From Paraburkholderia sp. D15 (GTDB lineage: Bacteria; Pseudomonadota; Gammaproteobacteria; Burkholderiales; Burkholderiaceae), in assembly GCF_029910215.1 (NCBI RefSeq), contig NZ_CP110395.1:2852001-2916000 (forward strand): DNA of 64,000 bases. The letters run 5' to 3'. A program made the position numbers and the translations under genes. Below the pieces are notes generated by a model. That model saw nothing but the letters and a program-made list of their open reading frames with translations, made no database searches and was not told the DNA's origin. Of this stretch, positions 1-15,304 are shown in pieces (within the stretch, counting starts at the first letter, position 1; the number at the start of each line of letters is the position of its first letter).

Positions 1-176
1 AGGCCGCGAATGCGCCGCAGACGTTCGACCGCGTTCTTGTCGTCGAGATGGCAGGCGAGCGCGTAGCTGGAGTCGGTCGGCAGCGCGACCACGCCGCCGT
101 CGTTGATGATCTGCACCGCCTGTTTGACGAGGCGCGGCTGCGGATTGTCGGGATGAAGCCGGAAGTATTGGGACAT
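1..176 (-). CDS. YciO/Sua5-family protein (N-terminal part, cut by window edge)
   Basis: The minus strand from position 176 reads MSQYFRLHPDNPQPRLVK and then a Sua5/YciO/YrdC-type segment with IINDGGVVALPTDSSYALAC, ending in the window edge near residue 58. The MSQ(Y/F)F start is typical of the YciO branch rather than of TsaC/Sua5 proper. The family binds ATP and RNA; TsaC/Sua5 members make threonylcarbamoyl-AMP for tRNA t6A, while YciO paralogues have an unsettled cellular role. The next gene upstream is a PHP-domain phosphatase; the yciO-yciV pairing is also seen in enterobacteria, which supports the YciO call. Only the N-terminus is visible, so completeness cannot be judged. Confidence 0.8.
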   Translation of the reverse strand, partial: MSQYFRLHPDNPQPRLVKQAVQIINDGGVVALPTDSSYALACHLDDKNAVERLRRIRG

Positions 177-333
177 GGTCGCTAACGGTGAGTACCAGGG
201 ATACACGCGAGCAGATAAGCGGTGACACACGCGGGATCAGCGGCGACGGCCCGGCCGCTGCACTGCTGTGTCTGGCGATGCTTCGGGACGGCGTGAGAAC
301 CTGCGGGCGCGGCGCGCAACACGCGGCGCGCGA

Positions 334-1164
334 TCACAGCCAGCGTTCCCAGACAGGCTTGAGATCGGTGGGCAACGGCGGCAGCGTGCCGAGGTCGACG
401 CGGCCCTCGCCCGGCGCGTGAAAGTCGGAACCGCGCGATGCCTCGAAGCCGAAGCGTCGCGCGACGTCCGCATACTCGCGGTATTGATCCGGCGTATGAC
501 TGCCCGTGACCACCTCGATCGCCTTGCCGCCAAGGTCGATGAATTCGGCGAAGAACGCGTCGAACTCGGTCTGCGTGTAGTCGTACCGGCCCGGATGCGC
601 AATGATCGCCTCGCCGCCGGAAGCCTGGATCCAGCGCACCGCATCGGCCAGCCTGGCCCAGCGGTGGGCCACGTAGCCAGCCTTGCCGTCGCCGAGATAG
701 CGGGTGAACACGTCCTGGGTGGAACTGCAGAAGCCGCTTTCCACCATGAAACGCGCGAAATGCGTGCGCGAGATCATGTCCGGGTTCGACACGTATTTGA
801 GCGCGCCCTCGTAGGCGTCCGGGATGCCGAGCGTGGCCAGCTGCTCACCGATCGCTTCGGCGCGCGCCGCGCGGCCGTTGCGGGTGCGTTCGAGCCCTTC
901 GATCAGGACCGGGCTGGCCGGGTCGATGCCGAGCCCGACGATATGCACGGTGCGCGACGCCCACGTCACCGAAATCTCGACGCCGCTCAGGTAGGCCATG
1001 CCGAGCGCCTCGGCGGCGCTGCGCGCTTCCTGCTGGCCGCCGACTTCGTCGTGATCGGTGAGCGCCCACAGCGTCACGCCGCCCGCGTGCGCGCGACGCG
1101 CGACGTCGGCCGGCGCGAACTGGCCGTCGGAAACGGTGGAGTGACAGTGGAGGTCGGCGTTCAT
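334..1164 (-). CDS. PHP-domain 3',5'-nucleotide bisphosphate phosphatase / RNase AM-like (YciV/TrpH)
   Basis: A 276-residue PHP-domain protein. Metal-binding motifs of the family are visible in order: DLHCHSTVSDG at residues 4-14, ALTDHDEVGG near 34-43, HPGRYDYT in the middle and SRGSDFHAP near the C-terminus. Relatives (E. coli YciV/RNase AM and Chromobacterium TrpH-like enzymes) remove 5'-phosphates from short RNAs and hydrolyse 3',5'-bisphosphonucleotides using a metal cluster in the cytoplasm. The length matches the family. It is followed after 157 bases by the YciO-type gene on the same strand, so the two may be co-transcribed. Function is inferred from the motifs and neighbour. Confidence 0.88.
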   Translation of the reverse strand: MNADLHCHSTVSDGQFAPADVARRAHAGGVTLWALTDHDEVGGQQEARSAAEALGMAYLSGVEISVTWASRTVHIVGLGIDPASPVLIEGLERTRNGRAARAEAIGEQLATLGIPDAYEGALKYVSNPDMISRTHFARFMVESGFCSSTQDVFTRYLGDGKAGYVAHRWARLADAVRWIQASGGEAIIAHPGRYDYTQTEFDAFFAEFIDLGGKAIEVVTGSHTPDQYREYADVARRFGFEASRGSDFHAPGEGRVDLGTLPPLPTDLKPVWERWL

Positions 1165-1323
1165 CGTCGTCAGGAAAAAGGTCTGTGGCCATTTTACTGC
1201 AACGCAGTAAGCGGGCGCAGAGGTATCTCCCGGGCGGCGGCAGCGCGGCCTGGCCGTGGGTCGGCCGCAGGTCTGACGCGACCTTGCCTTGAGTGCGGTT
1301 ACGTGCAGTTACGTGCAGAATTC

Positions 1324-2208
1324 CTAGGCGCAGAATCCCTCGATCAGCGCCGCGACCTGCTCCGGCTGATCGTGATGCACCATGTGCCCCGCTTCGTCGA
1401 TGATCTTTTCCCGCCAGTTCGGAAACGCCTGAAAGCGGGCCTTGAACTCGTCGAGCGGGATCTCGCCGGCGATCTGCGCGAGCGTCGGCGAATTGACCGC
1501 CTCCACGTGCAACACCTTCGCGCTCACCTTGCGCCACACCGCCATCACCTCGTCGAGACGGTACAGGGTCGGGCCGTGCAGCTTGTGGGCCGGATCGGCG
1601 AGCAGCATGAAGCGCCCTTCGCCGTCCGGCTTCGACCAGTGTTGCGCGAGAAACTGCGCGCGCTGCGGCGCGAGACGCGGATTGGTCTTGATCAGGCGCG
1701 CGGCGACGTCGTCGAGCGACGCGTAGCGCTTCAGTTGCGGCGGATCGCGCAGGTCGTCGAGCCAGTTGCGCAGCCGCTTCGGCGCCTGCGCGGCATGCGA
1801 CGGCGCGAGCCCGAACCCTTCCAGATCGACCACCCGCCGCACCCGCTCCGGCCGGATGCCGGCGTACAGGCTGACGATGTTCGCGCCCATGCTGTGACCG
1901 ACCAGATTGACCTCGCCCTCCGGCGCATAGTGATCGAGCAGCGCGTCGAGATCGGCCAGATAATCCTGCACCCAGTAGTTGCCGCCGCCGCGTTCCGCGA
2001 CCGGCCAGTCCGACAGGCCGAAACCGCGCATGTCCGGCGCGATCACCTGCCAGTCGCCGCCGAGCGCATCGACGACGAACTGGAACGACGCCGCCACGTC
2101 CATCCAGCCATGCAGCATGAACAGCACCGGCGCGTCCGGGTTGCCCCAGCGGCGCACGTGCAGACGGATGCCGCGCACGGCGACGAATTCGGACCGGGAG
2201 GTGTTCAT
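1324..2208 (-). CDS. alpha/beta-fold hydrolase
   Basis: A 294-residue alpha/beta hydrolase. The nucleophile elbow GHSMG sits in LVGHSMGANIVSLYAG, an HGW oxyanion segment is near residue 34 (LFMLHGWMD), and the C-terminal histidine is in EAGHMVHHDQP. It resembles the haloalkane-dehalogenase/epoxide-hydrolase-like branch, but nothing identifies the substrate. I start at the ATG at 2208 (MNTSRSEF), since the 26 codons upstream look non-coding and the family begins just before the first beta strand. Neighbours on the same strand are the PHP phosphatase downstream and a DUF455 gene upstream, separated by about 120-160 bases. Confidence 0.85.
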   Translation of the reverse strand: MNTSRSEFVAVRGIRLHVRRWGNPDAPVLFMLHGWMDVAASFQFVVDALGGDWQVIAPDMRGFGLSDWPVAERGGGNYWVQDYLADLDALLDHYAPEGEVNLVGHSMGANIVSLYAGIRPERVRRVVDLEGFGLAPSHAAQAPKRLRNWLDDLRDPPQLKRYASLDDVAARLIKTNPRLAPQRAQFLAQHWSKPDGEGRFMLLADPAHKLHGPTLYRLDEVMAVWRKVSAKVLHVEAVNSPTLAQIAGEIPLDEFKARFQAFPNWREKIIDEAGHMVHHDQPEQVAALIEGFCA

Positions 2209-2328
2209 CGGTGGATTTGCCTGAAAAAAGAATGGTCGTTCGATTATAACGAGATAGCGGGTCGATGCGTGATGGCTAACACGCATCCGGCAGGCGCGCG
2301 CCCCTTCCCCTTCTCCTTTAATCAGCCG

Positions 2329-3231
2329 CTAAAGTCCCGCCAGCGCGGTCAGTTCGGCCAGTTCCGCCTCGTCGAAGCCGGCTGCGCGGCGTGCCTCGAA
2401 ATTGAACGGGCCGCGCAATTTCGGCGCGTGATACTGGTCGGCCAGACGCGTGTAAGTTTCGTGCGGATCGGCGCCGTTCGCGTCGCAGAGATGACGGAAC
2501 CAGCGGTTGCCGATCAGCACGTGGCCGATTTCGTCGCGCAGGATCACGTCGAGGATCGCCGCGGACGCGTGATCGCCCGCCTGCTGCAGTCGCGCGCGGA
2601 TCGGAGGCGACGCGTCGAGGCCACGCGCTTCGAGCGTGCGCGGGACCAGCGCCATGCGCGCCAGCACGTCGCCGCGCGTGCGCTCGCACATGTCCCACAG
2701 GCCGTCGTGCGCCGGGAAATCGCCGTATGCATGGCCGTATTCGGCGAGACGGGTGGTGAGCAACGTGAAGTGATAGGCCTCCTCGGCGGCGACTTTGAGC
2801 CAGTCGAGGTAAAACGCGGCCGGCATGCCGGAGAAGCGCCAGACGGCGTCGAGCGCGAGGTTGATGGCGTTGAATTCGATGTGCGCGAGTGCGTGCAGCA
2901 GCACGGCACGGCCTTGCGGGGACTGCATCCCGCGCCGCTTCAACTGGCGCGGGTCCACGAGTTCGGGTTGAACGGGACGGCCCGGCAAGCCGGCGGGTTC
3001 GGCCAGCGCCAGATCGGCGGTGAAGGTCGCGCGGCCTTCGAGCACGTCGGCATGCAGCGCACGGGCGGCCGACGCCTTGGCGGCCGGGTCGGCTTCGATT
3101 AAGGCGGCGAGCGCCGCGGCGCGGGCGCAGTACGGTGCCGACGAAAGCGCCGAAACCGTCGAAAGCGCCGCAACGGTGGACATGGGCGAAACAGCCGTGA
3201 CAGGCGACATGGATGAAGCGGCAAAAATCAT
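2329..3231 (-). CDS. DUF455 ferritin-like family protein
   Basis: About 300 residues; the DUF455 (PF04305) ferritin-like helical domain spans most of it. Typical elements are HALAHIEFNAINLALDA, a Glu/His pair of a di-metal site, EEAYHFTLL and the later DEIGHVLIGNRWF helix with another Glu-His. These residues suggest a di-iron or similar carboxylate-bridged centre as in ferritin-like enzymes and MiaE-type proteins; the activity of DUF455 proteins is not known to me. The start is uncertain: ATG codons at 3231, 3210 and 3183 and a TTG at 3249 are all possible, the first 30 residues are low-complexity Ala/Ser/Val, and no clear ribosome site chooses among them. It diverges from the gamma-carbonic-anhydrase gene across about 340 bases. 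Confidence 0.82.
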   Translation of the reverse strand: MIFAASSMSPVTAVSPMSTVAALSTVSALSSAPYCARAAALAALIEADPAAKASAARALHADVLEGRATFTADLALAEPAGLPGRPVQPELVDPRQLKRRGMQSPQGRAVLLHALAHIEFNAINLALDAVWRFSGMPAAFYLDWLKVAAEEAYHFTLLTTRLAEYGHAYGDFPAHDGLWDMCERTRGDVLARMALVPRTLEARGLDASPPIRARLQQAGDHASAAILDVILRDEIGHVLIGNRWFRHLCDANGADPHETYTRLADQYHAPKLRGPFNFEARRAAGFDEAELAELTALAGL

Positions 3232-3590
3232 GGCAAACAAATCGGGCAAATCCAGCGAGTCGATCGGCGCGGCAAGCGGATGGAGAAATCGAAACGGCGA
3301 CGGGCAGCAGCTTGAACGCCGCGATGCGCGTCAGCATCACGTCACGGCGACGTCATGACAAAGGTCCGCCAGGGCGACGCCTCCGACAACCGCCCCTGGC
3401 CTGGCGCGTCCGCCGGTACCTCGCCTCGCGCACACGCCAGCGCCGCAACCACACAACCGTTTACAATACTCGATTCGACTATCCGGCGGGCCTACCCCAC
3501 CGGCGCGGCGGCATCGAGCGGACACTTCAGGCGTGCCGGACAGTTCGCGGCCCATTCAGCGCGCGCGGCGACCGACCAGAAGGAGACACC
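3232..3590. other. intergenic region between divergent genes
   Basis: About 340-360 bases between the DUF455 gene (leftward) and the gamma-carbonic-anhydrase gene (rightward). It presumably holds both promoters. A TACAAT hexamer at 3462-3467 is a possible -10 element for the rightward gene, but I see no good -35 at the right distance. No RNA gene or repeat was recognised. Confidence 0.4.
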
Positions 3591-4115
3591 GTGACCATTT
3601 ACAAGCTGGGCGAAGCCGCCCCGACCATCCATAAAAGCGTGTTCGTCGCGGATTCGGCGAACATCATCGGCAACGTGACGCTGGAGGAAAACGCCAGCGT
3701 CTGGTTCGGCGCGACGATCCGCGGCGACAACGAGCCGATCACGATCGGCGCGGGCAGCAACGTGCAGGAAAACGCGGTGCTGCACACCGACCCCGGCTTC
3801 CCGCTGACGATCGGGCAAAACGTCACGGTCGGCCACCAGGTCATGCTGCACGGCTGCACGATCCACGAAGGCTCGCTGATCGGAATTCAGGCGGTGGTCT
3901 TGAATGGCGCGGTCATCGGCCGCAATTGTCTGGTCGGCGCCGGCGCCATCGTGACCGAAGGCAAGGTGTTTCCGGACAATTCGCTGATTCTCGGCGCGCC
4001 CGCCAGGGTGGTGCGCCAGTTGAGCGAGGCGGACATCGCCAGCATGCAAGGCGGCACGGCAATGTACGCCGAGCGCCGCGAGTATTTCAAGGCGCAGCTC
4101 GTGCGCATCGGCTGA
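3591..4115 (+). CDS. gamma-carbonic-anhydrase-like hexapeptide-repeat protein (YrdA/PaaY type)
   Basis: A 174-residue left-handed beta-helix protein made of hexapeptide repeats (IIGNVTLEENASVW, TIRGDNEPITIG, NVTVGHQVMLHGC, LVGAGAIV) with a C-terminal helix. Family members coordinate a metal between subunits of a trimer through three histidines; candidates here lie in AVLHTD and VGHQVMLHG. The start is GTG at 3591, because an AAGGAG ribosome site ends five bases upstream and the protein begins MTIYKLGEAAPTIH as in relatives. Whether it is an active carbonic anhydrase or an acyltransferase-like scaffold cannot be told. It lies 64 bases before hslO on the same strand and may share its transcript. 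Confidence 0.9.
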   Translation: MTIYKLGEAAPTIHKSVFVADSANIIGNVTLEENASVWFGATIRGDNEPITIGAGSNVQENAVLHTDPGFPLTIGQNVTVGHQVMLHGCTIHEGSLIGIQAVVLNGAVIGRNCLVGAGAIVTEGKVFPDNSLILGAPARVVRQLSEADIASMQGGTAMYAERREYFKAQLVRIG

Positions 4116-4179
4116 CCAGCCGGAGCGCGCGGCGCGCGAGGCGCGGCATCAGGCCGCGTCATTAGACCGAGGAAAAGTT

Positions 4180-5130
4180 GTGAGCGATCAGTTGCAAAAA
4201 TTCATGTTCAGCGCGGCGCCGGTGCGCGGCGAAATCGTTTCGCTGCGCAATACGTGGCAGGAAGTGCTGACGCGCCGCGATTATCCGGCGCCGGTGCGCA
4301 CGATGCTGGGCGAAATGATGGCCGCGTGCGCGTTGCTGTCGGCGAACCTCAAGTTCGACGGCACGCTCATCATGCAGATTTTCGGCGACGGCCCGGTCAA
4401 GATGCTGGTGGTCCAATGCAGCTCGGACCTGTCGCTGCGCGCCACCGCCAAGCTGTCCGGCGAAACCGGCGACACGATCGGCGACACCACCAGCATGATC
4501 GACCTGATCAACGCGAGCGGCCATGGCCGCTGCGTGATCACGCTCGATCCGGCCGACAAGCAGCCGGGCCAGCAGCCGTATCAAAGTATCGTGCCGCTGT
4601 CGGGCGTGGACGGCCCGCTGAAATCGATGGCCGAAGTGCTCGAACACTACATGCACCACTCCGAGCAGCTCGATACGCGTCTGTGGCTCGCGGCGAACGC
4701 GGAGCGCGCGGTCGGCATGCTGTTGCAGAAGCTGCCGGGCGACGGCGGCATCGTCCCGCATCCGGGCGAGCTCGACGCCGACACGTGGGAGCGCGTCTGC
4801 ACGCTCGGCGGGACGCTGTCGCAGGACGAGTTGCTGAAGGAAGAACCGGAGACCGTGTTCCGCCGCCTCTTCTGGCAGGAAAACGTGGCGCATTTCGAGC
4901 CGGCGCAGGCGCGTTTCGAATGCACCTGCTCGCGCGAAAAAGTTGGCGCGATGCTGAAGATGCTGGGCCGCGAGGAAGTGGACGGCGTGATCGAAGAGCG
5001 CGGCCACGTCGAGATTCATTGCGAGTTCTGCAACCAGCGCTATGAGTTCGATCCGGTCGACGTCGCGCAACTTTTTGTCGCCAGCGGGCTCTCGGAAGGC
5101 GTGACGCCGGCGGCGGAGCAGCGGCACTGA
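4180..5130 (+). CDS. hslO: Hsp33 redox-regulated holdase chaperone
   Basis: A 316-residue Hsp33. The C-terminal redox switch is intact: Cys248 and Cys250 (CTC) and Cys281 and Cys284 (CEFC), the CxC-x(30)-CxxC zinc site that is oxidised to activate the holdase under oxidative stress. The N-terminal part carries conserved family segments (MLGEMMAACALLSANLKF and MHHSEQLDTRLWLA). The start is GTG at 4180, following GGAAAAG. It acts in the cytoplasm, binding unfolding proteins and passing them to DnaK. It may be in one operon with the upstream carbonic-anhydrase-like gene; a small lipoprotein gene follows after 127 bases. Confidence 0.95.
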   Translation: MSDQLQKFMFSAAPVRGEIVSLRNTWQEVLTRRDYPAPVRTMLGEMMAACALLSANLKFDGTLIMQIFGDGPVKMLVVQCSSDLSLRATAKLSGETGDTIGDTTSMIDLINASGHGRCVITLDPADKQPGQQPYQSIVPLSGVDGPLKSMAEVLEHYMHHSEQLDTRLWLAANAERAVGMLLQKLPGDGGIVPHPGELDADTWERVCTLGGTLSQDELLKEEPETVFRRLFWQENVAHFEPAQARFECTCSREKVGAMLKMLGREEVDGVIEERGHVEIHCEFCNQRYEFDPVDVAQLFVASGLSEGVTPAAEQRH

Positions 5131-5257
5131 GTCCGGCTGGGGCGCGCGGTTTTCAGGTTTTTTCCTCGCGCGCCAGTGGCGCAACGGCAGGCCGGCTGTG
5201 TGTACGTGGGTCTTCAAATGCCCTGACCCGGCGGCATCCGGCTGATGGAGAGAGAAC

Positions 5258-5668
5258 ATGAATCGAACTGTTTCGTTGGTCCGCGATAGGTGCACGATTG
5301 CCTGCACGTCCGCGCGCACGTTCGCATTGCTGGGCGTCGTCGCCGGCGTGGCCGCGCTGAGTGGCTGCGTGATGGACCCGCCGGGTCCGTCGCCGATATA
5401 CAGCCGTCTGCCGCCCGGCCAGTCGGGCGTGGCGGCCACCGCCCAGCCGCTCACACCTGAAGAGCGTCAACGCTACGACGCGATCGACCAGCAGGTGATG
5501 GCCGAGCAGAATCAGGCGATCGCGGCCGAGAATGCGGCGCAGGCGTGGTCGCGTTACTACGCGTCGCCGCAACCGGTCACGGTGTACGGCAGCTATTACG
5601 GCGGTGGCTGGGGACGAGGCTGGGGGACGGGCGTCGGCGTCGGGTATGCGCCGTATTGGGGCTGGTAA
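5258..5668 (+). CDS. small Gly/Tyr-rich lipoprotein of unknown function
   Basis: A 136-residue protein with a long N-terminal signal (TFALLGVVAGVAALSGC) ending in a lipobox-like LSGC; Cys at about residue 38 would be lipidated, anchoring the mature protein in the envelope. A short helical stretch rich in Gln/Ala (EERQRYDAIDQQVMAEQNQAIAAENA, described here by its ends EERQRY and AAENA) follows, then a Gly/Tyr/Trp-rich tail ending YAPYWGW. I do not recognise a named domain. A GAGAGA ribosome site lies upstream of the ATG. It converges on ftsB. A similar Gly/Tyr-rich lipoprotein is encoded at 32271-32822. Confidence 0.7.
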   Translation: MNRTVSLVRDRCTIACTSARTFALLGVVAGVAALSGCVMDPPGPSPIYSRLPPGQSGVAATAQPLTPEERQRYDAIDQQVMAEQNQAIAAENAAQAWSRYYASPQPVTVYGSYYGGGWGRGWGTGVGVGYAPYWGW

Positions 5669-5723
5669 GCATCGTTGAGTGTTGTCGAACGGGCCGAGGC
5701 ATGCGCACCGCGATCATCCGGGC

Positions 5724-6158
5724 TCAATGCGCGGGCTTCTTCTCCTTCCCCGCACCCTTGCCGCCATGCTTGCGATCCGGCTTCGCGCGCGACTCCGGAT
5801 TCGGCACCACATGCAGCGGCGCGGCGGATACCTCGCCGCGCGTGGACGTCGTCACAGACGGCGTATTCGCAGCCGGCAACGGCGCGTTCGGCGACACGAA
5901 CTGCACGAACACTTCGCCGTCCTTGACCATGCCCATTTCGTAGCGCGCCCGCTCTTCCACCGCAGCGGTGCCGTTCTGCAGATCCTGCACTTCGCCCTGA
6001 ATCCGTTCGTTACGCAACTTCGAATCGGCGTTCTTCTGGAGTTGCTGCGCCAGTTGCTGCTGCAACTCGTGCACGCGCAACCAGCCGCCGTGTCCCCACC
6101 AGAGCGGGTACTGGATCAGCGCCAGCAGAACGATCAGGACAGCAGTGACAAGCCGCAT
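5724..6158 (-). CDS. ftsB: cell division protein FtsB
   Basis: A 144-residue single-pass membrane protein: cytoplasmic MR, one transmembrane helix ([20 protein letters not shown]), then a periplasmic coiled coil with the DivIC/FtsB pattern ([20 protein letters not shown]) and the conserved [19 protein letters not shown]. FtsB joins FtsL and FtsQ to activate septal peptidoglycan synthesis. It is longer than E. coli FtsB (103 residues) through a Pro/Ser/Lys-rich tail of about 45 residues. It lies 82 bases downstream of eno on the same strand; the eno-ftsB order is conserved in many proteobacteria and strengthens the call. Confidence 0.93.
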   Translation of the reverse strand: MRLVTAVLIVLLALIQYPLWWGHGGWLRVHELQQQLAQQLQKNADSKLRNERIQGEVQDLQNGTAAVEERARYEMGMVKDGEVFVQFVSPNAPLPAANTPSVTTSTRGEVSAAPLHVVPNPESRAKPDRKHGGKGAGKEKKPAH

Positions 6159-6179
6159 GAAGTAAGCACAATAAATACG

Positions 6180-6208
6180 CGCCGCCCTGCGCTATACGCA
6201 GGGCGGCG
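6180..6208 (-). terminator. strong hairpin between eno and ftsB
   Basis: A perfect 12-base stem (CGCCGCCCTGCG at 6180-6191 against 6197-6208) with a 5-base loop lies between the eno stop and the ftsB start. On the minus strand it is followed by CGTATTTATTG, which is T-rich but not a clean run. It could be an intrinsic terminator or attenuator that lowers ftsB transcription from the strong eno transcript, or an mRNA-stability element. Confidence 0.5.
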
Positions 6209-6240
6209 AGGTCAATCAGAAACGAAGGGAAACCGGCACG

Positions 6241-10367
<4,127 letters not shown>

Positions 10368-10521
10368 TCAAGGGTGTTACCGCGACGACGCGCGCGTCGC
10401 GCCGATCATGCACCGATTTCCGGCGCGCGCCGCGCAAGTGCGGTAGTCGCACTGCACGTCGTATCGCAGGCTGCGCGCTGCATGGCCGGATGCCAGCGGC
10501 GGCCGGCGAGCATCTGTTCCA

Positions 10522-11325
10522 TCAGACGCGCCGTTCCAGTTCGCGCAACATCCGCTGCACCGCGCGCGCGGTTTCGAGCGGTTTTTCCATCGGATACAGA
10601 TGGCTGCCTTCGATCCATTCGAGGTGGCCGCCGGTCGCGCGGCGGGTCGCGTCGAGACCGGCCTGACGAATCTCCTTCGAGCGCGTGCCGGCGATGAAAC
10701 CCACCGGCACCGGCGCGCCGCGCGCGAGCCGCGAGCCCAGCGTGTGCGGCAAGGTCTTGTAGATCCGGTACTCGGTGCGGCGGTCGAACGCGAGCGAGCG
10801 GGCGCCGTCGGCGGAACTTTGCGGAATGCCGAAGTCGATGTAATCGGACAGCATGCGCTCGTCCCAGCGCGCGAACGCAGGCTTCGAATGGAAGTGGCGC
10901 CATGCTTCCTCGCGGCTCGTCCACTCGGTGCGCCGCGTGCGGGTCGCGGCGGCAGGCGACAGGCGCTCGTCGAGACCGGTCCATTGCGACACCCGCAGCA
11001 TGCTGCTGCGCCAACCGGCGATCACCGGCGAATCGAGCATCACCACGCCCTTCACCCACTGCGGTTTTTTCAGCGCGGCCATCAGCGACAGATAACCGCC
11101 GAGCGAATGCCCCACCAGCCACACCGGCCGTTCGTACGCGCGGCCGATGTCGTCGAGCAGTTGCTCGACCAGATGCGGCCAGTCCTGAGTGACCGGGTAA
11201 CGCGCGTCGTGGCCGATGCGCTCGATGGAACGCAGTTCGTAGTCGTCGGAGAGTTCGGCGAAGATGGTCCGGTAGGTCGACGCCGGAAAACCGTTCGCGT
11301 GCGAGAAATGAATGATGTCCTTCAA
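10522..11325 (-). CDS. alpha/beta hydrolase
   Basis: A 267-residue alpha/beta hydrolase with the nucleophile motif GHSLG (VWLVGHSLGGYLSLMAAL) and a C-terminal histidine in EGSHLYPMEKP; IHFSHANGFPASTYR near the start matches a family common in proteobacteria with no assigned substrate. I place the start at TTG 11325 (LKDIIHFSHANGF) because homologous-looking sequence begins there and a GGAG lies upstream; the frame stays open to 11427 through a His-Glu repeat that looks like non-coding hexamer repeats read by chance. It lies between pyrG and comEC, all on the minus strand. Confidence 0.8.
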   Translation of the reverse strand: MKDIIHFSHANGFPASTYRTIFAELSDDYELRSIERIGHDARYPVTQDWPHLVEQLLDDIGRAYERPVWLVGHSLGGYLSLMAALKKPQWVKGVVMLDSPVIAGWRSSMLRVSQWTGLDERLSPAAATRTRRTEWTSREEAWRHFHSKPAFARWDERMLSDYIDFGIPQSSADGARSLAFDRRTEYRIYKTLPHTLGSRLARGAPVPVGFIAGTRSKEIRQAGLDATRRATGGHLEWIEGSHLYPMEKPLETARAVQRMLRELERRV

Positions 11326-11380
11326 GTGCGGCTGTCTCCGTTCTGTATTGCGTGCGGCCACGGCGGCGTGTGTTCGTGCG

Positions 11381-11407
11381 TGCTCGTGCTCGTGCTCGTG
11401 CTCGTGC
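11381..11407. repeat. hexamer tandem repeat (TGCTCG, about 4.5 copies)
   Basis: The plus strand repeats TGCTCG four and a half times without error between the hydrolase start and comEC stop. On the minus strand, in the frame of the hydrolase, it would read (His-Glu)n. Because the unit is six bases, copy-number change would not alter the reading frame. It probably lies in the 5' untranslated region of the hydrolase gene. Confidence 0.8.
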
Positions 11408-11454
11408 GTTCGCGTGCTCGGGCGCATCTGGACTGACTCGCGCGCGCCGGATTG

Positions 11455-14229
<2,775 letters not shown>

Positions 14230-14374
14230 ACCTCCTCCGTCCCGCGATGGCCAGGCGACGCGCGACACGTGTTCGCCACGCGCGACGCGTCTGCGCACCG
14301 GCGCAAGCCAACCCGCCGGACGCGATCGTGCGCCCGGCGTGAACGCTACGACCCGGACGAACCGGCCCAATCGG

Positions 14375-14419
14375 CCGAACAAGCCGAACAAGCCGAACAA
14401 GCCGAACAAGCCGAACAAG
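14375..14419. repeat. 9-base tandem repeat (CCGAACAAG, five exact copies)
   Basis: Five exact copies of CCGAACAAG lie eight bases beyond the tatD stop codon, upstream of comEC. If comEC used the far upstream ATG the repeat would encode Phe-Gly-Leu repeats, but the better ribosome site at 14229 argues it is untranslated. Confidence 0.92.
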
Positions 14420-14426
14420 CGAGCGA

Positions 14427-15215
14427 TTATGCAGAGGAAAGTGCCAGCCGCGGCAGCGCCGCGAGCGCGTTAGCCGTTGTGCCTAGGGCGGCTGCGTCGG
14501 CATCGATGCCGCGCAGTTGCGCGAGGCCGGCGCCGATGGCCGGAATCTGGTCCGGCGAGTTGCGCTGTTTATAGATCCACGACGGCGCGATGTCCGGCGC
14601 GTCGGTTTCGACGACCAGCGCATCGAACGGCAATTGCTCGGCGAGACGGCGAATCTGCCGCGCGCGCTCGAAGGTGAGATTGCCGCCGAAGCCGAGATGC
14701 AGCCCCTGGTCGAGATAGGCCTGAGCCTGCTGGAAACTGCCGTTGAACGCGTGCGCGATGCCGCGATGAATCTGATGCCGCCGCAGCCCCTTGATCACCT
14801 GGTCCTGCGATTTGCGCACGTGGCAGATCACCGGCAGATCGAATTCGCGCGCGAGCTGCAACTGGCCGTTGTAGAAGAATTGTTGACGCGCATCGTCGAG
14901 ACCATCGACGAAATAATCGAGCCCGATTTCGCCGATGCCGACGAAAAGCGGATCGTCGAGACTCGCCTCGATCTCCATGCGCAGCAGGTCGAGATCGCTG
15001 TCCTGCGCGGCGGGGGTGAACAGCGGATGAATACCGAGCGCGTACGCGCCGCCGGCCACACGATGCGCCAACTCGCGCACCGTCGCGAAATTGTCGCGGC
15101 CGATCGCCGGAATCACGATCCGCCCGACGCCCGCGCGCCGTGCGGCGGCGGCGACCGCATCGCGGTCGGCGTCGAATTCGGCGGCATCGAGATGGCAGTG
15201 GGTGTCGATCCACAT
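14427..15215 (-). CDS. TatD-family metal-dependent hydrolase (DNase-like)
   Basis: A 262-residue TatD-family TIM-barrel hydrolase. Motifs are in order: DTHCHLDAAEFD at the N-terminus (metal HxH), GEIGLDYF (metal Glu), PVICHVRKSQDQ, GIAHAFNGS and VETDAPDIAP. Family members are metal-dependent 3'-5' exonucleases/deoxyribonucleases or esterase-like hydrolases acting in the cytoplasm. The start at 15215 (MWIDTHCHLD) is chosen because homology starts there. It lies upstream of comEC on the same strand and may be co-transcribed; whether this reflects DNA processing is only a guess. Confidence 0.9.
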   Translation of the reverse strand: MWIDTHCHLDAAEFDADRDAVAAAARRAGVGRIVIPAIGRDNFATVRELAHRVAGGAYALGIHPLFTPAAQDSDLDLLRMEIEASLDDPLFVGIGEIGLDYFVDGLDDARQQFFYNGQLQLAREFDLPVICHVRKSQDQVIKGLRRHQIHRGIAHAFNGSFQQAQAYLDQGLHLGFGGNLTFERARQIRRLAEQLPFDALVVETDAPDIAPSWIYKQRNSPDQIPAIGAGLAQLRGIDADAAALGTTANALAALPRLALSSA

Positions 15216-15304
15216 CGCGTAACGTGTCCTACCTGCAGATAGCGTGGCGTGAAGAAGCAAACCGCTCACCCGCCGCCGCGCGCGGGCCGCTCAATCGCCA
15301 GGCG

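Noticed and set aside
268..3102. Very long plus-strand open frame (over 900 codons) opposite the first genes
   Set aside because: It runs antisense to three well-supported minus-strand genes, and its translation is Arg/His-rich without domains, as expected for the reverse frame of GC-rich coding DNA.
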